11,521 nucleotides of DNA, taken from assembly GCA_023410885.1 (NCBI GenBank), contig JAEYPI010000225.1, positions 1 through 11,521 on the forward strand, read 5' to 3'. This document shows, piece after piece, positions 1 through 6,723 of the stretch. A model generated the notes under the pieces. It saw nothing but the letters and a program-made list of their open reading frames with translations. It did not search any database and was not told the origin of the DNA. The DNA comes from Bacillota bacterium. GTDB taxonomy: Bacteria; Bacillota; Clostridia; DSM-8532. Numbering within the stretch: position 1 is the stretch's first letter; the number at the start of each line of letters is the position of its first letter. The translations under genes and the position numbers were made by a program.

Positions 1-48
1 GTTTACATGTAAGGTGTTAGGGTTCTCCCAGTATTTTTCGACAAACAT
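1..48 (-). CDS. Probable glycoside hydrolase family 2 beta-galactosidase, first 16 codons only
   Basis: Only the start of this gene is inside the window; it continues to the left. The minus strand has a good ribosome binding site (AGGAGG, complement of about 53-59) a few bases before an ATG whose complement ends at 48. The 16 visible residues read MFVEKYWENPNTLHVN. The 'W-E-N-P-x-x-L-H-V-N' pattern matches the usual N-terminus of LacZ-type family 2 glycoside hydrolases, where a short lead precedes the jelly-roll sugar-binding domain. Such enzymes hydrolyse terminal beta-galactosides (or related beta-glycosides) in the cytoplasm. The gene follows the PocR/AraC regulator on the same strand after a 118-base gap, which fits a regulator placed beside its target. 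The assignment rests on 16 residues and recollection of the family. Another family 2 enzyme, such as a beta-glucuronidase or beta-mannosidase, is less likely but possible. Confidence 0.6.
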   Translation of the reverse strand, partial: MFVEKYWENPNTLHVN

Positions 49-78
49 ATAGTCCTCCTGATCCCTCTAGGATGTAAT

Positions 79-111
79 AGGGGCTTTTGCTGAATTAAAG
101 CTCACCCCCCT
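79..111 (-). other. Hairpin in the leader of the GH2 gene
   Basis: On the minus strand GGGG, a small bulge and GCTTT (bases from 111 down to 97) can pair with AAAGCCCCT (87 down to 79) around a nine-base loop. The hairpin sits between the candidate promoter/operator and the ribosome binding site of the GH2 gene. No run of T follows it on the minus strand, so it is not an obvious intrinsic terminator. It may stabilise the leader or separate the regulator message from the enzyme message. The pairing is visible; the role is inferred. Confidence 0.3.
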
Positions 112-119
112 AAGCCAAT

Positions 120-152
120 ACTATAGAGGACCAAAAGGAGTAAATCTATAGT
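120..152 (-). promoter_or_regulatory. Candidate operator/promoter: inverted repeat ACTATAGA-N17-TCTATAGT
   Basis: A perfect 8-bp inverted repeat occupies 120-127 and 145-152, separated by 17 bases, between the regulator stop codon and the GH2 start. Read on the minus strand, the arm at 120-125 supplies TATAGT, a fair -10 box, with a weak -35 candidate 17 bases upstream. This would place a transcription start between the repeat and the GH2 gene. The symmetry is seen directly. Its use as a binding site for the neighbouring AraC-type regulator is inferred, and AraC proteins often prefer direct rather than inverted half-sites. Confidence 0.35.
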
Positions 153-166
153 CTGTTTTTTAAAGA

Positions 167-1030
167 TTAGCACAAATTTTTGTATTTATTCCTATACGAT
201 GATGGGTTCATGCCAACATGCTTTTTAAATACTCTTGAAAAGTAATTTTGATCCACATAGCCAACTTCACAGGCAATCTCCTTGATAGACTTAGTTGTCA
301 TGGTTAAGCGCTGCTTAGCAATTGCAAGGCGCTGCTGCTCAATATATTCCGTCACAGTCATATCCATATCGCGCCTAAACAGAGCGCTTAAATAGGAGGC
401 ATTATGCCGGATGGCTTTAGCCACTGTGCTCGTTGAAATGCTTCTATGTAAGTTTTCGTTAATATAGCTCTTTGCCTTTTCTACAGCCTCCATATCAAAG
501 ACATGAATGACTTCGTTGTTGGCAATATAGCTTGTCATGATCTCGAGCATTTTAGCAGCCGACTGTATCTTTTTTATATTCATTGGCATGATGGCCTCGT
601 ATTCTTTCCCAATTGCTTTCAGGGCCTCGCCGGAAAACTTTTCTTTCAACTTGGCAAATACGAGCTCCCTATCGTTGTTATGGTCATCATCGGCGTCCTT
701 GACCTGACCAAGCATCATAAAGCCCGCAACACTATTTTGAATAAAGATGGGGATGGCTGCTTCCCATAATTGCATATGGCACTTATATAAGTATAAGCCC
801 TTCTTGGCTTCCGACTTTTTAAAGGCCTCCCTGTCACAGATTCTGCAGCCCTCAGAGAAATCAGGATGTTCACGAATCTTGGCACAAAAACTACACATAT
901 GCTTATCACTTCCGGCAACAGGCTCGCCCTCCACACCGAAACATGAAACATTAATATCGGTCAAGTCAGTAAAGCTATTAATAATTTGCTTCAATACTTC
1001 TTTATCAACACTTCTCTTTAAAAATGGCAT
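167..1030 (-). CDS. PocR-domain AraC/XylS-family transcriptional regulator
   Basis: This is a 287-residue cytoplasmic transcription factor. Residues about 10-165 form a PocR-type ligand-binding domain: a cysteine-rich stretch (C46xxC49, C62xxC65, then C84-H85) is followed by the 'AAIPIF...VAGFMMLGQV' core typical of the family. Residues about 183-285 form the AraC DNA-binding domain with two helix-turn-helix units. The first is around 'STSTVAKAIRHNASYLSALF', and the second is around 'SIKEIACEVGYVDQNYFSRVF', ending in the usual 'GMNPSSYR'. The ATG at 1030 follows a GAGGAT-like ribosome site. It reads toward the GH2 gene on the same strand and diverges from the two-component genes. In the family, PocR domains sense small metabolites such as diols. 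Here the location suggests control of the adjacent carbohydrate gene, and the ligand is unknown. Confidence 0.88.
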   Translation of the reverse strand: MPFLKRSVDKEVLKQIINSFTDLTDINVSCFGVEGEPVAGSDKHMCSFCAKIREHPDFSEGCRICDREAFKKSEAKKGLYLYKCHMQLWEAAIPIFIQNSVAGFMMLGQVKDADDDHNNDRELVFAKLKEKFSGEALKAIGKEYEAIMPMNIKKIQSAAKMLEIMTSYIANNEVIHVFDMEAVEKAKSYINENLHRSISTSTVAKAIRHNASYLSALFRRDMDMTVTEYIEQQRLAIAKQRLTMTTKSIKEIACEVGYVDQNYFSRVFKKHVGMNPSSYRNKYKNLC

Positions 1031-1081
1031 GACATCCTCAACTTAATCTGCATATTTTTTAGATCAAGAGTGCTATCATTT

Positions 1082-1087
1082 ATTATA
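1082..1087 (-). promoter_or_regulatory. Candidate -10 box for the PocR/AraC regulator
   Basis: The minus strand carries a perfect TATAAT (complement ATTATA at 1082-1087), 52 bases upstream of the regulator start codon. At 16-18 bp spacing the -35 hexamer is poor (ATGCTA-like), so the promoter would be weak or activator-dependent. The region is AT-rich, and chance occurrence is possible. Confidence 0.35.
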
Positions 1088-1151
1088 AGGCAATATAAAC
1101 AATTTAGCATCGAATGAACAGATTTTTTCGTAAATGTGAGAATCGCAAGAA

Positions 1152-1160
1152 TGGTATAAT
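1152..1160 (+). promoter_or_regulatory. Candidate extended -10 promoter for the two-component operon
   Basis: TGGTATAAT matches the extended -10 consensus (TGnTATAAT) exactly. The -35 hexamer 17 bases upstream is poor, as is common for extended -10 promoters. Transcription would start near 1167 and leave a leader of about 135 bases before the response regulator at 1302. I see no clear terminator or riboswitch in that leader. The rest of the 271-base divergent region (1031-1301) shows no gene. Confidence 0.45.
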
Positions 1161-1301
1161 CAGCCTAAAGAGAATGAGAAACTCAAGAAATCAGTAAAAT
1201 TCTAGAAGATAGCATAGAGTACCTTTAAGCTATAACGTGAATTGGACAACCTTTGACTTTTAAGGGTATGCTAAAGTGAGTAGAACAGGAGGGCATGCAC
1301 C

Positions 1302-1979
1302 ATGAAAATACTCTTTGTTGAAGACGATAGAATCATTGCATCGGGTCTTTGCTACTCACTGACCCAGGAGGGATATTCTGTTACGCACTGCTTAAATGTC
1401 GAGGATGCAAACAAAAGGGTCGATGAGAATGACTTTGATTTAGCCCTCCTTGATTTGTCCCTTCCCGATGGAAGCGGTTATGAAATCTGCAAGAGGATAA
1501 AGAAAAAGGGTGATATTCCGGTCCTTTTCCTTACCGCCATTGATGATGAGGTCAATGTTGTCATGGGGCTTGATATGGGAGCAGATGACTACATTACCAA
1601 GCCTTTTCGCATAAGGGAGCTGCTCTCCCGCATTAAGTCTGTTCTTCGCAGATATGACAGAATAGAGCATGCAAAAGCCTTAATCGAATTTAACGGCATG
1701 ACCATAGACACCGCCAAGGCCAAAGTCTATAAAGCCGATCAAGAAATCATATTGTCCTCTCTTGAATACCGGTTGCTGCTGATCTTTGCGAACAACCCCG
1801 GGCAGGTTCTTACGCGCAATCAGCTCTTGGAAGCCCTGTGGGATTTCGCAGGTGAGTTTGTCAATGATAATACCCTGACGGTTTATATTAAACGCCTGCG
1901 GGAAAAAATCGGAGATGACAGCCAAAATCCTCATATGATCAAAACCATACGTGGCATCGGCTACAAAGGGGGCGATTAA
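1302..1979 (+). CDS. OmpR/PhoB-family response regulator
   Basis: This 225-residue cytoplasmic response regulator is the output half of the two-component system with the next gene. Receiver domain, residues 1-115: the acidic pocket is D8/D9, the phosphorylated aspartate is D51 in 'LALLDLSLPDGSG', the switch threonine is T78, and the conserved lysine is K100 in 'DDYITKPF'. The winged-helix DNA-binding domain (about 128-225) ends in 'TLTVYIKRLREKIG' and 'IKTIRGIGYKGGD', which are typical. The ATG is placed 8 bases after AGGAGGG at 1287-1293. The stop codon lies next to or within the start region of the kinase gene, so the two are co-translated. It most resembles regulators of clostridial kinase-plus-exporter modules. 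Its probable target is the transporter promoter at about 2979-3033. Confidence 0.95.
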   Translation: MKILFVEDDRIIASGLCYSLTQEGYSVTHCLNVEDANKRVDENDFDLALLDLSLPDGSGYEICKRIKKKGDIPVLFLTAIDDEVNVVMGLDMGADDYITKPFRIRELLSRIKSVLRRYDRIEHAKALIEFNGMTIDTAKAKVYKADQEIILSSLEYRLLLIFANNPGQVLTRNQLLEALWDFAGEFVNDNTLTVYIKRLREKIGDDSQNPHMIKTIRGIGYKGGD

Positions 1980-1983
1980 GCTG
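1967..1983 (+). promoter_or_regulatory. Ribosome binding site and probable CTG start of the kinase gene
   Basis: AGGGGGCGAT at 1967-1976, inside the last codons of the response regulator, resembles the extended Shine-Dalgarno AGGAGGTGAT. It is followed after four bases by CTG at 1981 in the kinase frame. The only upstream standard start in frame, GTG at 1951, has no purine-rich site before it. The regulator stop codon TAA (1977-1979) lies between site and start, so translation is probably coupled by termination and re-initiation. Confidence 0.45.
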
Positions 1984-2982
1984 TTCAGAAACAAAGAAAT
2001 CCGGCGATATATGTTTTTTTTGATTGCCCTGTGGGCAATTGGAACAGTGTGCTGCACTTTGATTGATCCCCTTTCCGGCTTAATCGCCTGCGCCATGCTG
2101 GGCTTTATGCTCCTGACCTCTTTCTTTTTTACGAAATGGCGGTATCGGCATTTAGACAAACTCTCCAACTATCTTAAACGCATTGCAGGCGGGGATTTTT
2201 CCCTTGATATACGCGATAATGATGAAGGGGAGCTCAGCATACTTAAGAGCGAAATCTATAAAGTGACTGTTACACTATATGAACAAGCGGCGTTGCTTAA
2301 AAAAGACAAGTCCTTCCTTGCCGACACCTTATCCGACATCTCCCATCAACTCAAAACCCCCATAACCTCTATCTTTGTCATGACCGACCTAATCAGCGAT
2401 GAGAGCTTACCACAGGACAAGCGGATAGAATTCACAAACAATATTCGGTCACAGCTTGAAAGGCTGCAATGGCTTGTTTCGTCACTGTTAAAGCTGTCAA
2501 AAATTGATGCGGGTACCCTTGTATTCAAAAAGGAAAGGGTCTTGGTCAAAGAATTGGTCAGAAAGGCCACAGAGCATTTGCTCATACCTATGGAAATTAA
2601 AGAACAAACTTTAGAAATCAGTGGTGATGCGCAAACTCAGTTTCTTGGTGACTTTAACTGGGCGTCTGAAGCGCTTGCTAATATCGTAAAAAATAGTATA
2701 GAGCATACACCCGATGGTGGGAAAATCGGTATTCATTACAGCGAAAGCTCTGTTTATACACGCATCGACGTTGTGGATGAAGGAGAGGGGATTGCTAGGG
2801 AAGACCTTCCCCATATTTTCGACCGCTTCTACAGAGGCAAGAATGCCCACCAAGATAGTATAGGCATTGGTCTGGCCATGGCCAAGCGAATTATTGAGAA
2901 TCAAGGCGGTGTTCTTGAGGTTTCCAGTGAGCAAAAAAAGGGCACGCAATTTACCATAAAGATCTACAAAAGTATTGTGTGA
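1981..2982 (+). CDS. Intramembrane-sensing sensor histidine kinase
   Basis: This is a membrane histidine kinase of 333 residues if started at CTG 1981, or 343 from GTG 1951. Numbering here is from CTG. Two hydrophobic helices (about 10-28 and 32-52) are joined by only a few residues, so there is almost no outside sensor domain. That is the hallmark of intramembrane-sensing kinases, which commonly read the state of a partner transporter. A HAMP-like linker follows (about 55-110). The catalytic core has the H-box 'LSDISHQLKTPI' with phospho-accepting H122, the N-box around N238 in 'ANIVKNSIEHTPDGG', the D-box 'VVDEGEGI', the F-box 'HIFDRFYRG' and the final 'SIGIGLAMA'. It should phosphorylate the regulator just upstream. 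The next two genes encode an ABC exporter, which may also supply the signal. Confidence 0.93.
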   Translation: MFRNKEIRRYMFFLIALWAIGTVCCTLIDPLSGLIACAMLGFMLLTSFFFTKWRYRHLDKLSNYLKRIAGGDFSLDIRDNDEGELSILKSEIYKVTVTLYEQAALLKKDKSFLADTLSDISHQLKTPITSIFVMTDLISDESLPQDKRIEFTNNIRSQLERLQWLVSSLLKLSKIDAGTLVFKKERVLVKELVRKATEHLLIPMEIKEQTLEISGDAQTQFLGDFNWASEALANIVKNSIEHTPDGGKIGIHYSESSVYTRIDVVDEGEGIAREDLPHIFDRFYRGKNAHQDSIGIGLAMAKRIIENQGGVLEVSSEQKKGTQFTIKIYKSIV

Positions 2983-3033
2983 CAAAACAGTCACCCAAAA
3001 AGTCACCATAGCGTCATAATAGACAGATATACT
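2979..3033 (+). promoter_or_regulatory. Candidate transporter promoter with AGTCACC direct repeats
   Basis: The 79-base gap before the ATPase gene carries AGTCACC at 2989-2995 and again at 3001-3007, 12 bp apart, with a further GTCA at 3013-3016. A GTGAC at 2979-2983 also forms an inverted pair with the first repeat. A TATACT -10 box lies at 3028-3033. No good -35 box precedes it; the second repeat falls near the -35 position. OmpR-family regulators typically bind direct repeats with about 10-12 bp period overlapping the -35. Regulator binding is inferred from that layout. Confidence 0.45.
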
Positions 3034-3061
3034 CAGGGTATCGACTAAAAGGAGTGGAGAT

Positions 3062-3745
3062 ATGGAAATTTTAAGAGTGGAGCATCTGTCTAAAATATAT
3101 GGCAAGGGAGAAACTGCTACCAAAGCCCTTGACGATGTGAGCTTCTCGGTGAACAAGGGTGAGTTTGTTGCTATCATTGGACCCTCGGGATCGGGGAAAT
3201 CAACACTTTTGCATATCCTGGGCGGGGTTGATAACCCTACAAGTGGTAAGGTTTATATTGAAAATACCGATGTGTATGCACTGGACGAAACCAAGCTTGC
3301 CATTTTCAGAAGGCGGCAAATAGGTCTTATTTATCAGTTTTACAACCTGATACCTGTTTTGACCGTAAAGGAGAATATAACCCTCCCTTTGCTGCTGGAC
3401 AGGCGTGATATTGACAAGGAACAGCTTGATGAGATCATTACCACCCTTGGGTTGGGGGATAGGCTGAACCATCTACCCAATCAGCTGTCAGGCGGACAGC
3501 AGCAGCGCGCTTCCATTGGAAGAGCATTAATTAATAACCCGGCCCTCATGCTTGCCGATGAGCCTACGGGAAACCTTGATTCAAAGAACAGTGCTGAAAT
3601 TATTGGGCTTTTGAAGCTATCCAATAAAAAATATAATCAGACCTTGATAATCATCACCCATGATGAACGTATTGCCTTGCAGGCGGATCGCATCATATCC
3701 ATTGAAGATGGGCGTATCGCTAAAGATGAGGTGATACGAAAATGA
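3062..3745 (+). CDS. ABC transporter ATP-binding protein (MacB/LolD/BceA-type)
   Basis: This 227-residue ATPase powers the permease encoded next. All motifs are present in order: Walker A 'GPSGSGKST' (40-48), Q-loop Q92 in 'LIYQFYNLIP', signature 'LSGGQQQR' (142-149), Walker B 'ALMLADEPTGNLD' (161-173) with catalytic E167, and the switch histidine H200 in 'IITHD'. The 'QFYNLIPVLTVKENI' and 'DEPTGNLD' phrases place it in the group that serves FtsX-type permeases (MacB, LolD, FtsE, BceA). The ATG follows GGAG about 8 bases upstream. The last four bases overlap the permease start (ATGA). These transporters are thought to transmit force across the membrane rather than move solutes through a channel. 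The adjacent two-component genes point to peptide-antibiotic or wall-stress resistance. The substrate cannot be told from the sequence. Confidence 0.95.
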   Translation: MEILRVEHLSKIYGKGETATKALDDVSFSVNKGEFVAIIGPSGSGKSTLLHILGGVDNPTSGKVYIENTDVYALDETKLAIFRRRQIGLIYQFYNLIPVLTVKENITLPLLLDRRDIDKEQLDEIITTLGLGDRLNHLPNQLSGGQQQRASIGRALINNPALMLADEPTGNLDSKNSAEIIGLLKLSNKKYNQTLIIITHDERIALQADRIISIEDGRIAKDEVIRK

Positions 3746-6357
3746 ATATTATCCATGCTTTGACCATTCGTCACCTTAAACTGAATAAAAAACGCACTAT
3801 TGTTACCATCATCGGCGTTATATTGTCGGCCGCAATGATAACGGCTGTACCCACCTTTACGAGCTCTTTCCTCAGCATGCTGCAGAAAAGCACCATGGAG
3901 CAGACCGGGAATTGGCATGTGCGCTATAACATGTCTGCTAAAGATATTGAATCCGTGGTTCAGCATAAAAATACAAAAGCGGTGGCCATCAGCAGGGATA
4001 TTGGTTATGCCCGGCTCGAGGGCTCAAAAAATGAGGGCAAGCCCTATCTTTTTATTCAATCAGTAGATGATCAGTCTGTTGAAACGCTTAATATCGAACT
4101 GTTAGAGGGCCGCTTCCCTCAAAACTCGGACGAAATTGTAATATCCTCCCATATTGAAGAAAACGGCGGTGTAAAATTCGATATCGGGGACATTATTCGA
4201 TTAGATATTGGACAGCGTTACCTAAAGATCGGTGACCAAAGTATCAAGATCGGACAGGATTATAGTTTAACAAGGCCTAATGAGAACGGGAGCGAGGAAA
4301 GCCTTACCTCTGAATACGCTAAAGAATACACGGTGACTGGCATTATAAGCAGGCCTGCCTTTGAATACTACTGGGCTCCGGGCTACACGGTCATCACTCA
4401 TTTGGACAGGAATGCACTATCACCCGAAGAAAAGGTGGATATCTCGGTTATATGGAAAAGCATTAATAAAAAAGCCAATCAACAGGCCAATCAGCTTGCT
4501 CAAAGCCTGGGTGTCCCCGAAGATAATGTAAAATATAATACAGAGCTGCTGCGTCTCTATGGCTTAGTGGGAGATAATTTATTAACACTGCTTTACACCC
4601 TTGGAGCCATTGTCATTGTCCTTATCATAATAGGGTCCGTTGCACTGATCTATAACTCTTTTGCTATCTCAATCTCAGAGAGAAGCCGTCATCTTGGTAT
4701 GCTGGCCAGTGTGGGGGCGACAAAGAAGCAAAAAAGTCACTCGGTTTTATTTGAGGGGTTTATTGTAGGTGTCGTTGGTATTCCCGTGGGCATCTTTTTT
4801 GGAACATTAGGAATGAGTGTTACATTTATGTTTGTGCAACCCTTAATTGAAGGTTTTGCAAATCAAATAGGCAAGCTGACGCTGGTAACCTCTCCGGCTA
4901 TTATTTTAATTGCGGTATTGATTTCAGCTATTACGATTTTTATATCAGCGTATATTCCTGCTAAAAGGGCAGCCAAGATTTCACCCATAGAGGCCATACG
5001 CCAGTCCCAGGATGTCAGGCTCAAGGGAAAAACAGTCAGAACCTCCAGGCTGGCACGCTTCTTTTTTGGCTTTGAAGCCGAGCTGGGCCTAAAAAACTTA
5101 AAACGTAACAGCCGCAGGTATAAGGCTACCGGTTTCTCGTTGGTCATCAGCATCGTTCTATTTATGTCGGCCTCCTCTTTCTCCCACCTGACCCATAGGT
5201 CGTCCGAGATCATTGCCAACAGCGTTCCTTACGACCTAAAGGTTTCTGTGGTGTCCTCGGCTACCAACCAGGAGAAAAAGGATTTCTATTATGCCATTAA
5301 GGAGATGAAGGATGTTGATGAAGCTGTCATTCAGGAAACAATGGATGCCAGACTGGATGTAGAAAGCAGCTTAATGGCCGATGAACTCAAATCAATCATT
5401 GAATCCAATTCAAGTCGGGAGCCTTCAAAAGCTTATCACATCTATTTTAGTATTATATCTATTGATGAAGCTTCTTTTATACGATACGCAAAGGAAATAG
5501 GAGTGGATGCCGCCCTTTTCAAGGATGCTGAAAATCCCAGAGGCATACTCATTAACACCATTACTACAAAAACATCTGATAATCAATATAAGCGGTTGAA
5601 ACACTTCAATTTTAATGAAGGAGAAAAGTTGAAGCTCGTTTTGTCAGGCAATGGTTCTGAAGATAGTACTGAACTGGAGATAGGGGCCCTTGCAGAAAGG
5701 ACGCCTTTAGGTGAAACAGTCATGATGAATCCGTTGCAAGCCACAATGATTGTATCAGAGGAAGCTTTTGCCGGTATACAGGAGAAGCTGCCCGGAGGGG
5801 CTGTCCATACGTATGTGGAGATGGACATCAAGACCTCCCGCACCAAGGCCCTGACAGAAAGCATAAAAGAGTACCAAAATCAGACTTCAATTGCCAGTGT
5901 CAACATCTATGATCCTAAATTGGAAAGATCACAGATAGATCGGGTTTTTGCTTTTATGAATGTATTCTTATATGGCTTTGTGGCACTGATTACGGCTATC
6001 TGTGCGGCTAATATTTTTAATACCATATCCACTAGTATAGCCCTGCGAAAGCGCGAATTTGCCATGCTGCAGTCAGTGGGTATGACACCGGGGGCATTTG
6101 ACCGGATGATAAGGTATGAGAGCTTATTCTATGGTATAAAGGCTTTATTCTATGGATTACCCATTAGTTTTGCAGTAATAGTCCTGATTTACAAGGCTCT
6201 TAAAGATGTCTTCGATGTTGCCTTTACCATTCCATGGACAAGTGTTTTCATCGCCATAGCCGCAGTATTCCTGCTTGTAGGCTCAACCATGCTCTATGGG
6301 AGCGCTAAGATAAAAAAAGAGAATATTATTGATGCACTGAAAAACGAGAACCTTTAA
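3742..6357 (+). CDS. FtsX-family ABC transporter permease, two FtsX domains
   Basis: This is an 871-residue membrane permease that pairs with the ATPase it overlaps by 4 bases. I count eight likely membrane helices: about 18-40, 283-307, 338-362, 384-404, 464-480, 741-763, 797-817 and 833-855. Two outside domains lie between helices 1 and 2 (about 45-280) and between 5 and 6 (about 485-735). Each half ends in an FtsX domain with its cytoplasmic coupling segment: 'ISERSRHLGMLASVGATKKQ' (about 311-330) and 'ALRKREFAMLQSVGMTPGAF' (about 767-786). The protein is therefore an internal duplication of the 4-helix MacB/LolC plan. It differs from BceB, which has 10 helices and one large outside domain. 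No clear terminator follows: an imperfect hairpin (GGTTC/GAACxCC) near 6382-6405 lacks a T run. Probable role: export or release of an envelope-active compound. Substrate unknown. Confidence 0.92.
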   Translation: MNIIHALTIRHLKLNKKRTIVTIIGVILSAAMITAVPTFTSSFLSMLQKSTMEQTGNWHVRYNMSAKDIESVVQHKNTKAVAISRDIGYARLEGSKNEGKPYLFIQSVDDQSVETLNIELLEGRFPQNSDEIVISSHIEENGGVKFDIGDIIRLDIGQRYLKIGDQSIKIGQDYSLTRPNENGSEESLTSEYAKEYTVTGIISRPAFEYYWAPGYTVITHLDRNALSPEEKVDISVIWKSINKKANQQANQLAQSLGVPEDNVKYNTELLRLYGLVGDNLLTLLYTLGAIVIVLIIIGSVALIYNSFAISISERSRHLGMLASVGATKKQKSHSVLFEGFIVGVVGIPVGIFFGTLGMSVTFMFVQPLIEGFANQIGKLTLVTSPAIILIAVLISAITIFISAYIPAKRAAKISPIEAIRQSQDVRLKGKTVRTSRLARFFFGFEAELGLKNLKRNSRRYKATGFSLVISIVLFMSASSFSHLTHRSSEIIANSVPYDLKVSVVSSATNQEKKDFYYAIKEMKDVDEAVIQETMDARLDVESSLMADELKSIIESNSSREPSKAYHIYFSIISIDEASFIRYAKEIGVDAALFKDAENPRGILINTITTKTSDNQYKRLKHFNFNEGEKLKLVLSGNGSEDSTELEIGALAERTPLGETVMMNPLQATMIVSEEAFAGIQEKLPGGAVHTYVEMDIKTSRTKALTESIKEYQNQTSIASVNIYDPKLERSQIDRVFAFMNVFLYGFVALITAICAANIFNTISTSIALRKREFAMLQSVGMTPGAFDRMIRYESLFYGIKALFYGLPISFAVIVLIYKALKDVFDVAFTIPWTSVFIAIAAVFLLVGSTMLYGSAKIKKENIIDALKNENL

Positions 6358-6405
6358 AGTAACCAAACTGTCATGATTCTGCGGTTCATTTTTCATTAGA
6401 ACACC

Positions 6406-6434
6406 TTGACATTTAGGTATTCATATTCTAATAT
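6406..6434 (+). promoter_or_regulatory. Consensus promoter of the valine T-box operon
   Basis: TTGACA at 6406-6411 and TAATAT at 6429-6434 are separated by 17 bp, close to an ideal vegetative sigma promoter. Transcription should begin near 6441, just before the T-box Stem I. Strong constitutive initiation with control after initiation is the usual arrangement for T-box operons. Confidence 0.85.
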
Positions 6435-6440
6435 CAAGAA

Positions 6441-6688
6441 TATACACTCTTTTGCAGGGATGGAGAGGAGTAGGCAGAAAAGCCTTTTAGAGAGAAGATG
6501 CCGGTAGGCTGAAAGCATCTTCAGGGACTGTTTTTGCTGAAGGTCGCTCCGGAGCATGTATGGCTGAAGGAAGAGTAGGCTGTACCGGTAAAGAACCGTT
6601 ATTTTCTTTTGAGTCGCCCGGATGGGAATTTTGGTGGTACCGCGGAAGTGAAGCTTTCGTCCAAAGCAATTTGGATGAAGGCTTTTTT
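6441..6688 (+). promoter_or_regulatory. T-box leader, valine-specific
   Basis: The leader RNA binds tRNA-Val and lets transcription continue when the tRNA is uncharged. The parts can be read in order. Stem I carries the AGTA-containing kink-turn side near 6470 (GGAGAGGAGTAGG). A distal arm follows, with GAAGATGC pairing to GCATCTTC across 6494-6522. The specifier loop contains GAAGGTCG with the valine codon GTC at 6543-6545. A short hairpin with CGGT/ACCG arms lies near 6585-6600. The conserved T-box GGTGGTACCGCGG is at 6633-6645; its TGGT bulge would pair with a tRNA ending ACCA, as expected for tRNA-Val with discriminator A. In the antiterminator TTTGG (6630-6634) pairs with CCAAA (6661-6665), bases that the terminator stem also uses. 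The downstream valS gene agrees with the specifier. Stem boundaries are by eye. Confidence 0.93.
6651..6688 (+). terminator. T-box regulated intrinsic terminator
   Basis: AAGCTTTCGTCCAAA (6651-6665) pairs over 15 positions, allowing G-U pairs, with TTTGGATGAAGGCTT (6670-6684) around a GCAA loop, followed by a run of T to 6688. The CCAAA of the left arm is also needed by the antiterminator. The two structures therefore exclude each other, which is the switch of a T-box. Confidence 0.93.
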
Positions 6689-6723
6689 GTTGTTTTGTGA
6701 GGACGCGAAAGGAGAACAATAGG

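Noticed and set aside
120..160. Intrinsic terminator on the plus strand (inverted repeat followed by a T run)
   Set aside because: No plus-strand gene ends upstream, and the stem is only 8 bp with a 17-base loop and low GC. An operator or promoter on the minus strand is the better reading.
1253..1281. Promoter using TTGACT at 1253 ahead of the response regulator
   Set aside because: No -10 box is found at 16-18 bp spacing; TATGCT is only about 10 bp away. The extended -10 at 1152-1160 is stronger.
1680..2168. 162-codon minus-strand frame opposite the regulator/kinase junction
   Set aside because: Shadow frame: the plus strand encodes clear winged-helix and kinase sequence through the same bases.
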